From Pseudomonadota bacterium (GTDB lineage: Bacteria; Pseudomonadota; Gammaproteobacteria; Steroidobacterales; Steroidobacteraceae): 29,423 bases of DNA. Where the stretch lies: NCBI GenBank assembly GCA_023391335.1, contig JAEWBG010000036.1, positions 1 through 29,423 on the forward strand. Direction: 5' to 3'. Positions 15,849-24,017 of the stretch are shown piece by piece (position 1 is the stretch's first letter; every line of letters starts with the position of its first letter). The notes beneath the pieces were generated by a model. The model was not told the DNA's origin, searched no databases, and saw only the letters and a program-made list of their open reading frames with translations. The position numbers and the translations under genes are program-made.

Positions 15849-17075
15849 ATGAAGATTTACCTAGTCGGCGGAGCAGTTCGAGACGAGCTACTAGGCTTGC
15901 CCGCGCGTGAACGAGACTGGGTCGTCGTCGGCGCCAAGCCTGAGGAACTGATCGCAAAAGGCTTCACGCCGGTCGGCAAGGACTTTCCCGTCTTCTTGCA
16001 TCCAGAAACGAAAGAGGAATACGCCCTCGCGCGCACGGAACGAAAAACGGGAGCCGGCTATCGAGGCTTCGTTACGCAATTCTCGCCGGACGTCACGCTT
16101 GAGCAAGATTTGGAACGACGCGATCTCACGATCAATGCAATCGCGAAGGACATCGACACAGGCGAACTGATCGACCCCTTTGGCGGACAGCGCGACATCA
16201 AAGATCGTTGGCTTCGGCACGTCTCGCCAGCCTTCGTCGAAGATCCGGTGCGCGTACTGCGCGCCGCGCGGTTTGCAGCACGTTTCGCTCCGCTTGGATT
16301 TCGTGTTGCGCCGGAAACCATCAATCTCATGCGCAACATCGCCGCAAGCGGCGAACTCGACGCACTCGTTCCGGAACGCGTGTGGCAGGAAACTCAGCGA
16401 GCACTTGAGTTACCCGCTCCGCAGACATTCTTCCAAGTGCTGCGCGATACGCATGCGCTAAAAGCAATTTATCCTGAAGTCGATGCGCTCTTCGGGGTCC
16501 CGCAGCCGGAGCAATGGCATCCCGAAATCGATTCGGGAATTCACACATTGATGGTCATAGAACAAGCCGCGCGCTTGACCACCGATCCCGTCGTTCGCTT
16601 CGCGGCGCTCACTCACGATCTCGGCAAAGCTGTCACGCCCACCGATGAGTTGCCTCGTCACGTGATGCACGAGATTCGCGGCGTTCCCATCATCGACAAA
16701 CTCTGCGACCGCTTGCGTGTACCGACCGCGTATCGAGAAGTCGCTCGGCTCGTATCGCGTTATCACCTGAATGTGCATCGCGCCCAAGAACTGCGCGAAT
16801 CCACCTTACTCGAAATGCTCGAGAAGCTCGATGCATTCCGCCGCCCCGAACGCTTCGAACAATTCCTGCTTGCTTGCGAAGCCGATGCACGCGGCAGAAA
16901 GGGACTCGAGAATCGCGACTACGAACAGACGAACTATCTCCGTCGCGCTCGCAAACTCGCCGCAAGTGTCACGCTCGATGAGTCGATGCGCGAAGGGTTG
17001 GATGGACAGCAGATCGCGCTGCGATTGCGGCAGCTGCGCATCGATGCACTCAAAGATCTGAAAGAACAAGACTAA
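15849..17075 (+). CDS. cca: Multifunctional CCA-adding enzyme (tRNA nucleotidyltransferase)
   Basis: The 408-residue product closely follows the gammaproteobacterial class II CCA enzyme. The N-terminal catalytic domain has GGAVRD (residues 7-12), the acidic site ERDWVVVG (21-28), FLHPETKEEYALARTERK, and RRDLTINAI. Next comes the EDPVRVLRAARFAAR block for base recognition, then an HD-type phosphohydrolase domain with HTLMVIE and ALTHDLGK. It adds CCA to tRNA 3' ends in the cytoplasm. One oddity: the first metal-binding Asp of DxD, Asp21 in the Escherichia coli enzyme, is Glu here (GAA codon), a conservative change. ATG 15849 fits the family start exactly. It sits between the two FG-GAP paralogues but shows no functional link with them. 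Confidence 0.95.
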   Translation: MKIYLVGGAVRDELLGLPARERDWVVVGAKPEELIAKGFTPVGKDFPVFLHPETKEEYALARTERKTGAGYRGFVTQFSPDVTLEQDLERRDLTINAIAKDIDTGELIDPFGGQRDIKDRWLRHVSPAFVEDPVRVLRAARFAARFAPLGFRVAPETINLMRNIAASGELDALVPERVWQETQRALELPAPQTFFQVLRDTHALKAIYPEVDALFGVPQPEQWHPEIDSGIHTLMVIEQAARLTTDPVVRFAALTHDLGKAVTPTDELPRHVMHEIRGVPIIDKLCDRLRVPTAYREVARLVSRYHLNVHRAQELRESTLLEMLEKLDAFRRPERFEQFLLACEADARGRKGLENRDYEQTNYLRRARKLAASVTLDESMREGLDGQQIALRLRQLRIDALKDLKEQD

Positions 17076-17137
17076 GCCGCACCGCAAGCGCATACACCCC
17101 GCGTTGCACTATCAACTCGGAAAAAATATTTGCACGT

Positions 17138-17205
17138 CATGGGAACCGGAACGTGCTCGACATGCGCTTATTGAAACCGCGACGTGCGGTTTCAGGGAGA
17201 TAGCC
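17138..17205 (+). promoter_or_regulatory. Conserved leader with hairpin, FG-GAP paralogue 2
   Basis: ATGGGAACCG (17139-17148) and GACATGCGCTT (17159-17169) precede a 9-bp hairpin TGAAACCGC/GCGGTTTCA (17172-17194, 5-base loop), then GGGAG and ATG 17206. The stem differs from that at 14325-14345 by paired changes, which argues for selection on the RNA or DNA structure. Confidence 0.65.
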
Positions 17206-18457
17206 ATGGATTGTGTACGTCTCGCGTCTCGCGTCTCGCACTGCAGCGATGACATTCGTTTTTTGGTTCTCAACTGCCTTCGCAGATCTGCCCGTCCATC
17301 CTGTTGTGCAGGTGCTGCGCCCAACGAATGCTGAAGTCAGCAACGGCACAAGCGCACCGCCGAACGCATATTTCGGCGACGCAATCGCCGTGTATAAGAG
17401 TATGGCCTTGGTCGGCATGCCCGCGACTTCGACGGGAACTGTGAAAGAGACTGGACGTGTTGCCGTGTTCACGCGCCAAAACGGCGTGTGGCGGCGCACC
17501 GGCACTTTCGTTTCGCCAGCGCCGAGATCAGACGGTCACTTCGGCAGATTGGTCGCGCTCGAAAATGATGGGGCGTTGATCGCGGATGAGACGAGACTCT
17601 ACGTACTCAAATACACACAAGCGAACGGTTGGAAAGTGGTGCAATGGGTGCACGCGCCAAACAACGATGGGATCGTCAGTTATCCAGATAGTCTGGACTT
17701 TCGCTGCAATTCCGTGGCCGTAGCGGCTCACACGGCAACAGCCGACATTGTGTATCTCTATGATCGCGGCTCCGACGGCAGACTCCAGTTCAAAGCGCGA
17801 CTCACCCCACCCACGCACAACGTTAACGAGGAGTTTGGTGCGTCATCGGCGATCGACTGCAATCTGGCGGTCATCGGTGCTCCGGATCTGACCTACCCCA
17901 CGGCCAATCCAGGGTCCGCCTATGTTTATCGCAAAATCAACGGACGCTGGCGATATACGCAACACATCATTCCCCCAGACGGCGCACCGCGCGATCGGTT
18001 TGGTTCGGCGGTCGCGATCAACCGTCAGATCATCTTTGTTGGCGCGCCGAGTGCGTCGGGATTCATTGATCTGGCGAATGGAACTGGTCAAGTCGGCGCC
18101 GTGTACATCTTCGCCTCCGAGAATGGCACCTATGGACTAACAGATCGACTACACCCGAGTGCCGACGAAAATAACAATTACGGAGGATTCGGCGGGCACT
18201 TGAGGGCCACTGACGGGCGCTTGTTCGTGCACGCTTCCGAATTGAACTTCGGCGTTTCCTTACGAACGGAAAATCTTGTCTTCACCTATACCCGATCAGG
18301 AGGCACCGCCCAACCTGTCGGTATCGCGCGCGGCGTGGTCCAGGGCGGCGATTTCTTCGCGAGCGGTACGCGATTGTTTGTGGGCACGCCGGATGATCAG
18401 CGTTGTTTCGAGTGCATAGGGAAAGTCGCTGTCTACGACATCACGCAAACGCAGTGA
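17206..18457 (+). CDS. Secreted FG-GAP-like protein (paralogue 2), start out of frame
   Basis: The mature part repeats the layout of paralogue 1 (YFGDAIAV, HFGRLVAL, EFGASSAI, RFGSAVAI followed by LVGMP, VIGAP or FVGAP) and is clearly homologous over its length. The likely start, ATG 17206, has GGGAG 6 bases before it but is out of frame: read as it stands it ends at TGA 17334. A (CGTCTCG)3 tract at 17218-17238 lies in the 5' coding region; with two copies the ATG joins the long frame, giving MDCVRLASRTAAMTFVFWF, a good signal peptide. As sequenced, the long frame could begin at GTG 17213, which has no suitable ribosome site, or at ATG 17249. The gene may thus be phase-variable or switched off. 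The length in the long frame is 414 residues from the GTG. Confidence 0.7.
17218..17238. repeat. (CGTCTCG)3 heptamer within the paralogue 2 coding start
   Basis: Three exact adjacent copies. A change of one unit (7 bp) shifts the frame by one base. Confidence 0.9.
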
Positions 18458-18469
18458 TCGCCCCACTGT

Positions 18470-18507
18470 GCCCTTCCCCACCAAGCGCCCGCCAAGCGGG
18501 GAAGGGC
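18470..18507. terminator. Hairpin after FG-GAP paralogue 2
   Basis: A 10-bp perfect stem GCCCTTCCCC/GGGGAAGGGC lies 12 bases after the stop codon with an 18-base loop. No T-run, so termination is uncertain. A similar CCCTCCC hairpin is at 7941-7964 and this may be a REP-like element. Confidence 0.4.
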
Positions 18508-18639
18508 TCTTGGCTCCATCGCGGTTCTTCTTAGGACGATCATCTCGGGCATCCGGTGCGTTCCCGGATCTTCTCCACTCAATGATCGGAGTCTCCGCCG
18601 AACGGCGCGAAGCTAAAGAAACAAGATGGGCACTCGCCT

Positions 18640-19553
18640 ACGCGAGTGTGACGGTATTTGAACTCTGTGTGCTCCGTGTGAGCATTCCGTCTTCCGACGA
18701 AGCTGTTGGCGGTTGAGTGTTGAGCGTTGGCAGTCAGACAAGTTGCGAGCCGATGCGGTTCGACTCGATATGTTTTGTCTTGAACCTCCGTGTACTCCGT
18801 GTTCTCCGTGTGAAACTCTCGTCTCGCGACGATCGCGGTTTTCAGTTGAGCGTTGAAGTTGGCAGTAAGACATGGGCGAACCGATCCGTCTCGTGTCTTG
18901 TACCCTCCGTGTTCTCCGTGTCCTCCGTGGAGATATTCCTTCCGGTTTTCCGTTGACGGTTGAGGGTTGGCAGGCAGAGATGTGCGTCTTGCATCCACAC
19001 ACCGCCCACTGGATTCTATTTTTCTTCCCCCCGGTGTTTCCGATGTCCCCGTGGAGATCTTGCGCCTTTGCTTTTAACGCTCCGTGTTCTCCGTGACCTC
19101 CGTGTGCAACTCTCGTCTAGCGACGATCGCGGTTTTCAGTTGAGCATTCAGAGTTGGCAGCCAGACAAGTTGCGAGCCGACATCCTCCCAATGTTCCGTG
19201 GAAATCTTCGTCTCTTGTCTTGAACCTCCGTGTGCTCCGTGTCCTCCGTGGAGATATTCCTTCCGGTTTTCCGTTGGCGGTTGAGGGTTGGCAGGCAGAG
19301 ATGTGCGTCTTGCATCCACACCGCCCACTGGATTCTATTTTTCTTCCCCCCGGTGTTTCCGATGTCCCCGTGGTGATCTTGCGCCTTTGCTTTTAACGCT
19401 CCGTGTTCTCCGTGCTCTCCGTGTGAAACTCTCGTCTTGCGACGATCGTGGTTTAGTTGAGCGTTGAGCGCTGGCAGTAACACATGGTGCGAACCGATCC
19501 GTCTCGTGTCTTGAACCCTCCGCGTTCTCCGTGGAGATTCTCCCCCGTCTTCT
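18640..19553 (+). repeat. Array of CTCCGTG composite repeats
   Basis: CTCCGTG arrays with a 9-base period occur at about 18784, 18902, 19078, 19222, 19398 and 19516. They alternate with GAAACTCTCGTC, a GACGATCG block and 7-bp-period tails such as GTTGAGT, GTTGAGC, GTTGGCA at 18712-18732. Positions about 18902-19215 and 19222-19535 are near-identical, offset 319-321 bases, so one composite unit has been duplicated. Minus-strand frames rich in His-Gly and Glu-His-Thr are by-products of the repeat. Confidence 0.9.
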
Positions 19554-19554
19554 C

Positions 19555-20733
19555 TTAAAGCGACGCGGCCAAATCGCGAACCGAAAACCCCCGCACCGCC
19601 TGTTCATAGTTCGTCGCCAGCCCGATCACTTTGAAGCGCTCGCCCATCTCGCCGGGCAACGTCAGCAGCATCGCCTGACGAGCAAGTTGGACGCGATGCT
19701 GTAGATCTGCACCGGCAAGATCCGCAATGAGCTGTTCGATGCCGCAGCCGATCAAGAAATGCGCTTGGGTGGAGAAGCCAGCGATACTCATCCCCGCATT
19801 ACTTGCTGCTTCGGCAACTGCCGTGAAGTCCACCCACGCGCCGATGTCCTGCACTCCAACATGAATCAATGCGTGATCGTGAAAGCGATGCTTGTAGTGG
19901 CACAGCAACGTGCCTTCGTCGCGCTCGAGACGATAGTACTGTCGACGCGGCAATCCGTAGTCGATGAAGAAGGCGACGCCCGCCTGCATCGACAGCGCCA
20001 AACTTTGAATCCATCCCGGCAAACGCATGTTGATTTCCGACCCGTAGCCATCAGGAAGCGATTCACCGATTTCTTGTTCGATGTCGCGCACTCGTTTTTC
20101 GAGTGCTGGATCCGCCTTCACTTCCGACCAATCCAATTGACCGAGCTGCCAAGTCACTCCGACACAGTTCACGACGTCGCCACGAATTCGGAAGCGCTGC
20201 ACGGGCATGGCATCGAGCACTTCATTTGCGAGCACGACGCCTTTCAATTCATTCGGCCAGCGATCGAGCCATTGAATGCGCGAGCTCACTTCTTCAGGCA
20301 GTTGAGAGAGACGTGCGCGTTGACGTTCCCGCAGATCGGCACTGACTTCGAGGATGAAATAGTGATTGGGTAACGAACCGATGCGCTGCAACTCGGTGAG
20401 CACGTCCGAGGCCATCACGCCTGAGCCAGCCCCAATCTCGAGAATGTCGCCGCCCCCGAGTTGCTCGAGCACCTCGCGTGACTGGTTCGCAAGACACCGA
20501 CTGAACAGCGGCGATATCTCCGGCGCGGTGACGAAGTCGCCTGCTTCACCGAGCTTCGTCGAACCTGCGCTGTAGTAACCAAGGCCTGGCTCGTACAGCG
20601 CCATTTCCATGAAGCGCTCGAAACTGATCCAGCCCGAGTGCGAATCGATCTCGTCGCGGATGCGTTCGATGAGTCGTTCGCTATGTGCTTGTTCTTCTGC
20701 GGTGAGCTCAGGAAGCTCGACAGGGGTACTCAT
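19555..20733 (-). CDS. MidA/NDUFAF7-family SAM-dependent methyltransferase
   Basis: The 392-residue protein matches the COG1565/DUF185 (MidA, NDUFAF7) family. It opens with GWISFERFMEMALYEPGLGYYS (residues about 34-55), then GDFVTAPEISPLF, the methyltransferase glycine motif EIGAGSGVMASDVL (about 100-113), ANEVLDAMPVQRF, and FIDYGLPRRQYY. In eukaryotes the family symmetrically dimethylates an arginine of complex I subunit NDUFS2; bacterial targets are uncertain. ATG 20733 fits the family start. It is divergent from the pteridine reductase gene, with only 86 bases between the starts, so they probably share a regulatory region. The 3' end abuts the repeat array and has no clear terminator of its own. 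Confidence 0.9.
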   Translation of the reverse strand: MSTPVELPELTAEEQAHSERLIERIRDEIDSHSGWISFERFMEMALYEPGLGYYSAGSTKLGEAGDFVTAPEISPLFSRCLANQSREVLEQLGGGDILEIGAGSGVMASDVLTELQRIGSLPNHYFILEVSADLRERQRARLSQLPEEVSSRIQWLDRWPNELKGVVLANEVLDAMPVQRFRIRGDVVNCVGVTWQLGQLDWSEVKADPALEKRVRDIEQEIGESLPDGYGSEINMRLPGWIQSLALSMQAGVAFFIDYGLPRRQYYRLERDEGTLLCHYKHRFHDHALIHVGVQDIGAWVDFTAVAEAASNAGMSIAGFSTQAHFLIGCGIEQLIADLAGADLQHRVQLARQAMLLTLPGEMGERFKVIGLATNYEQAVRGFSVRDLAASL

Positions 20734-20819
20734 GCGCGGCGACCTCGGATTTCCGAGCGAATGCGAATCTTCGTGAAATTGGGATTTCCAAGCACGGCTA
20801 GTTGCGCGAACATAAATCC

Positions 20820-21569
20820 ATGAGTACGTCGGGTTTGCACGATCGCGTCGTTTTCATCACGGGCGCGGCCAAGCGAGTGGGAGCAGCGTTGGCGCGCGGC
20901 TTTCATGCCGAAGGTTGTCGAGTGGTGGTGCATTCTCATCGCTCGCGGACCGAAGCGGAAGCCTTATGTGCGCAGTTCAATGCACAGCGTCCAAATTCCG
21001 CCCTCGCCTGCTCCGCCAACTTGCTCGATGTGGGCAGCTTTCCCGGTCTGATCTCTCGAACGCTCGAACGGTTCGGCCGACTCGATGTTCTTATTAATAA
21101 CGCCTCGACGTTCTATCCCACGCCGATCGGCACCATCGACACCACGGCTTGGGACGATCTGATCGGTACGAACTTGAAAGCGCCGTTGTTCTTATCCCAA
21201 GCGGCAGCACCGGCGTTGAAGGCCTCGCGCGGTCTGATCATCAACTTGATCGACATCCATTCGATGCGCCCACTGCCGAATCACCCCGTGTATTCGACGG
21301 CCAAAGCGGGCCTCGCGATGCTGACTCGCTCGCTCGCTCGCGAGCTGAGTCCCGAAGTGCGCGTAAACGGTATTTCGCCCGGTCCGATTCTGTGGCCCGA
21401 AGGCGGCATCGATTCGACGCTGCAGGAAGAGATCATCTCCAAGACGCTGCTCAAACGTACGGGCTCACCCGAAGACCTCGTTCGCACTGCGATTTTCTTT
21501 GCTCGCGATGCGACGTATGTGACGGGGCAGATCTTGGCTGTGGATGGCGGACGTAGTGTGGGATGGTGA
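20820..21569 (+). CDS. folM: Pteridine reductase / dihydromonapterin reductase (SDR family)
   Basis: The 249-residue short-chain dehydrogenase has the cofactor motif TGAAKRVG, the T-G-x3-R-x-G variant characteristic of pteridine reductases, with HSHRSRTEAE after the second strand for NADPH selection. The catalytic YSTAKAGL (Tyr and Lys separated by three residues), NNAS and SPGPILWPE complete the family pattern. It probably reduces dihydrobiopterin or dihydromonapterin to tetrahydro forms and could also reduce dihydrofolate. Its position next to folK and folB supports a folate/pterin role. ATG 20820 is chosen; a TTG at 20802 would extend the frame but is not family-like. It converges on folK across a repeat block. 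Confidence 0.85.
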   Translation: MSTSGLHDRVVFITGAAKRVGAALARGFHAEGCRVVVHSHRSRTEAEALCAQFNAQRPNSALACSANLLDVGSFPGLISRTLERFGRLDVLINNASTFYPTPIGTIDTTAWDDLIGTNLKAPLFLSQAAAPALKASRGLIINLIDIHSMRPLPNHPVYSTAKAGLAMLTRSLARELSPEVRVNGISPGPILWPEGGIDSTLQEEIISKTLLKRTGSPEDLVRTAIFFARDATYVTGQILAVDGGRSVGW

Positions 21570-21589
21570 AAAGGAACGACGGATCGTTT

Positions 21590-21760
21590 CACGATCAGGA
21601 AGGACATCCGTCAGGTAGGACGCTGCGCGTCAGGACGGACTAACGTCAGGACAGAATAAGAGCGCGATCTCCCTTCCTTTTCTGGCTTGCCGACAGGCCT
21701 TCGTGATGCGACAGCATCCTTCCTGACGACAGTCCTTCCTGCTCGCGACGCGAGCCGTCA
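21590..21760. repeat. GTCCTTCCTGACG/TCAGGA repeat block (copy 2 of 3)
   Basis: Between the convergent folM and folK genes: GGAAGGACAT, GTCAGGTAGGACG, GTCAGGACGG, GTCAGGACAG, then the opposite orientation in CCTTCCTGACG and CCTTCCTGC, with arms pointing in both directions. The same words occur at 3156-3232 and 24555-24750. Confidence 0.7.
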
Positions 21761-22246
21761 TTAGTCGAGACTCGCCGGAACGAGCGCATGCGAGTGCAGT
21801 GTCGAGCTTTTCCAAAGCTCCCGCATCGTTTTTCCAAGCATCGGATGTACAAGATCCGGAGCGAGATCCACCATCGGTTTGAGCATATACGCGCGGCGGA
21901 CGAGATCGGGCCGCGGTAGGACGAGCCCGGGTTCGTCGCTGACGAGGGCGTCATATATAAGTATGTCGAGATCCATGGTGCGAGCGGCCCATTTGGGCGC
22001 TTCGCGAGGCCGGTCGCATTGGGCTTCGATCGCTTGCAGACGTGAGCGGACCTCGCGCACATCGAGATCGGTCCTGAAGCTCACCACCAGGTTCAAGAAA
22101 TCATCACCTTCGAAACCCACCGCGCGATTGCGATAGATCGGCGAAATGCGGATCGGCGCGAACGCTTGCTCGAGCAGCGCCAACGCTTGTTTCAGGTAGT
22201 GTTCGGGCCGCACATTGCTGCCCGCGGCGACGTAAACGTCAGCCAT
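21761..22246 (-). CDS. folK: 6-hydroxymethyl-7,8-dihydropterin pyrophosphokinase
   Basis: The 161-residue protein has the HPPK signature: VYVAAGSN at the start, PKWAARTMDLDILIYD (with the two Mg-binding Asp residues and the conserved Arg) and LVLPRPDLVRRAYMLKPMVDL. It transfers pyrophosphate from ATP to 6-hydroxymethyl-dihydropterin in folate synthesis, the step after FolB. It overlaps folB by 8 bases, so translation is likely coupled. The 3' end reaches the repeat block at 21590-21760. Length and order agree with the family. Confidence 0.95.
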   Translation of the reverse strand: MADVYVAAGSNVRPEHYLKQALALLEQAFAPIRISPIYRNRAVGFEGDDFLNLVVSFRTDLDVREVRSRLQAIEAQCDRPREAPKWAARTMDLDILIYDALVSDEPGLVLPRPDLVRRAYMLKPMVDLAPDLVHPMLGKTMRELWKSSTLHSHALVPASLD

Positions 22247-22610
22247 TGTTCGCGTAATCCGCGGCGGTGCGTTCGATCAGAATGCCCACGTCGCGTGCGA
22301 AGCGGATCGCGCCTTGTTTGTTCAAACGCACCTTGACCCACGACACGCCGAACTCGGTGATGATCACTTTCGCGATGTTTTCTGTGAGCGTCTCGACCAG
22401 CTGATATTGCGATTCGCCGACGAATGAGAGAACGCGCTTCGCGACTTTCTTGTAGTCGATCGTGTCGTCGATGTGGTCGCTCGCGGCCGCTTTGCGAATA
22501 TCCGTCGCCATCTCGAGATCGATCACTACGCGTTGTTTGACGCGTCGTTCCCATTCCCAAATACCGACGATGCACTCCACGTTGAGTGCGCTTAGAAAGA
22601 TCTTATCCAT
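22239..22610 (-). CDS. folB: Dihydroneopterin aldolase
   Basis: The 123-residue protein starts MDKIFLSALNVECIVGIWEWER, the standard FolB opening (the Glu and Tyr-type region contributes to substrate binding), followed by DDTIDYKKVAKRV, QYQLVETLTENIA and a C-terminal KVRLNKQGAIR segment in place of the usual VRVRKP. It converts dihydroneopterin to 6-hydroxymethyl-dihydropterin and glycolaldehyde. It starts 12 bases after the tsaD stop and overlaps folK, so tsaD-folB-folK are probably one operon. The start ATG at 22610 is well placed. Confidence 0.93.
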   Translation of the reverse strand: MDKIFLSALNVECIVGIWEWERRVKQRVVIDLEMATDIRKAAASDHIDDTIDYKKVAKRVLSFVGESQYQLVETLTENIAKVIITEFGVSWVKVRLNKQGAIRFARDVGILIERTAADYANNG

Positions 22611-22622
22611 GGATTCGAAGTG

Positions 22623-23642
22623 TTAAACCTGAGGCGGGCGAAGTTGATCCAGCGTCCAACGTGCGGTTGCGCGAATCTGCAAACCTTCATGCTCGCCCGC
22701 TTGCAACCGCCGGCAGCCAGCGTACGCGATCATCGCAGCGTTGTCCGTACAGAACTCGGGTCGCGGATAGAGCACGGTCACGTCGCGCTTCTCTCCCAAC
22801 GCACGCAGCTGTGCACGAAGTTGCTTGTTCGCACCGACGCCGCCGGCCACGACTAACGTTCGCATACCGGTTTGCTTCAACGCTCGATCACACTTGGCTG
22901 CCAACGTCTCGACGACCGCATTCTGGAAATCGCACGCCAGATCGGCGCGCGTTTGATCGTCGAGCTCAACATTTCGAGTTGCCACGACGACTGCCGTTTT
23001 CAAGCCGCTGAAACTGAAATCCAGGCCCGGCCTATCCAGCATCGGCCGCGGCAATTTGAAGCGCCCCGGCTTGCCCTGTTCTGCGAGCTTCGCCAGCGCA
23101 GGCCCGCCGGGATACGGCAATCCGAGCACCTTCGCAGTCTTATCGAATGCTTCGCCCGCCGCGTCATCGACCGAGTTGCCGATGATTTCGTACTGGCCGA
23201 TGCCTCGAACCTCTGCGAGCAAGGTGTGCCCGCCGGACACCAGCAAGGCCAAGAACGGAAACTGAGGCGCCGGCGTTTCGAGCATCGGCGCGAGCAAGTG
23301 TCCTTCCAAATGGTGAATCCCGACCGCCGGCTTGTCCCACGCGAACGCCAGGCTGCGTCCCAGCGCCGCCCCGACCAGCAGCGCCCCGACGAGCCCCGGC
23401 CCGCTGGTGTAGGCAATTCCATCTATTTGGTCCCGCGAGGTCTTGGCTTCCGCCATCGCGGCTTCAACCAAAGGCAGAAGTTTGCGTACATGATCCCGGG
23501 AGGCGAGCTCGGGGACGACGCCGCCATAGACCGCATGAAGGTCGATTTGGCTATGGATTTGGTGGGCTAAAAGGCCCAATTCCGAGTCATAGATGGCGAC
23601 AGCCGTCTCATCGCAGGAGGTTTCGATTGCCAAAACACGCAC
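22623..23642 (-). CDS. tsaD: tRNA N6-threonylcarbamoyladenosine synthase subunit TsaD
   Basis: The 339-residue protein begins VRVLAIETSCDETAVAIYD (GTG start at 23642), the invariant TsaD opening. Key elements are HHLEGHL, whose His111 and His115 (H-x3-H) bind the metal, SGPGLVGALLVG, LLVSGGHTLL and DDAAGEAFDKTAKVLGLPYP. TsaD transfers the threonylcarbamoyl group to A37 of tRNAs reading ANN codons, with TsaB and TsaE, in the cytoplasm. The frame is open far upstream, but the GTG gives the conserved length (about 337-340), and family homology begins exactly there. It is divergent from rpsU. A weak AAGG is 11 bases upstream. Confidence 0.95.
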   Translation of the reverse strand: MRVLAIETSCDETAVAIYDSELGLLAHQIHSQIDLHAVYGGVVPELASRDHVRKLLPLVEAAMAEAKTSRDQIDGIAYTSGPGLVGALLVGAALGRSLAFAWDKPAVGIHHLEGHLLAPMLETPAPQFPFLALLVSGGHTLLAEVRGIGQYEIIGNSVDDAAGEAFDKTAKVLGLPYPGGPALAKLAEQGKPGRFKLPRPMLDRPGLDFSFSGLKTAVVVATRNVELDDQTRADLACDFQNAVVETLAAKCDRALKQTGMRTLVVAGGVGANKQLRAQLRALGEKRDVTVLYPRPEFCTDNAAMIAYAGCRRLQAGEHEGLQIRATARWTLDQLRPPQV

Positions 23643-23657
23643 TTTTAGCGGCACCTT

Positions 23658-23686
23658 TTGATTTTTGATCGACGGCTCATTAGACT
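23658..23686 (+). promoter_or_regulatory. Predicted promoter of rpsU leader
   Basis: TTGATT (23658-23663), a 17-base spacer and TAGACT (23681-23686) are arranged as a sigma-70 promoter; transcription would start near 23693, just before the hairpin at 23701. Confidence 0.45.
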
Positions 23687-23700
23687 TCCGCGCTCTTGAA

Positions 23701-23731
23701 GCCTGCCTCGACCTGCGAGGCGGGCTTTTTT
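23701..23731 (+). terminator. Intrinsic terminator between promoter and rpsU (possible attenuator)
   Basis: A 10-bp stem GCCTGCCTCG/CGAGGCGGGC (one G-U pair) with a 5-base loop and six T residues lies on the plus strand, 40 bases before the rpsU ATG. No plus-strand gene lies upstream, so it probably acts on the rpsU leader or ends a very short RNA. Confidence 0.8.
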
Positions 23732-23771
23732 CACAGGGTATTGGGTTACTGGAACTGGGATTGAGGTAGCG

Positions 23772-24008
23772 ATGCCGAGCGTTCGCGTCCGAGAAAACGA
23801 GTATTTCGATGCCGCATTGCGGCGTTTCAAGCGCGCCTGCGAAAAGGCGGGTGTGTTGACCGAACTGCGTCGCCGCGAATTCTACGAGAAGCCCACCCAG
23901 GAACGGAAACGCAAGAAGGCCGCTGCGGTGAAGCGCCACATGAAGCGCCAGACGCGCGATGTGGGCGGCGGTCGAGTGGCAGCACGTCCGGCGGCGCGCC
24001 AGTACTAA
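23772..24008 (+). CDS. rpsU: 30S ribosomal protein S21
   Basis: The 78-residue protein starts MPSVRVRENEYFDAALRRFK and contains the S21 body CEKAGVLTELRRREFYEKPTQERKRKK. It is about 7 residues longer than the usual 71, with a C-terminal tail VGGGRVAARPAARQY. S21 helps the 30S subunit base-pair with mRNA and is the first gene of the macromolecular-synthesis cluster. A GAGG sits 5 bases before ATG 23772. A strong terminator hairpin precedes it and another pair of hairpins follows it, so its transcript level can be set apart from dnaG and rpoD. Confidence 0.97.
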   Translation: MPSVRVRENEYFDAALRRFKRACEKAGVLTELRRREFYEKPTQERKRKKAAAVKRHMKRQTRDVGGGRVAARPAARQY

Positions 24009-24017
24009 GTCGATTTT

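Noticed and set aside
18579..19483. Minus-strand frames rich in Gly-His-Gly-Glu-His and Thr-Glu-Asn-Thr-Glu
   Set aside because: They only translate the CTCCGTG repeats and occur in more than one frame of the same repeats.
18640..19553. CRISPR array
   Set aside because: Repeated words are too short and irregular, with 9-bp and 7-bp periods inside a 320-bp unit; no uniform spacers and no cas genes.
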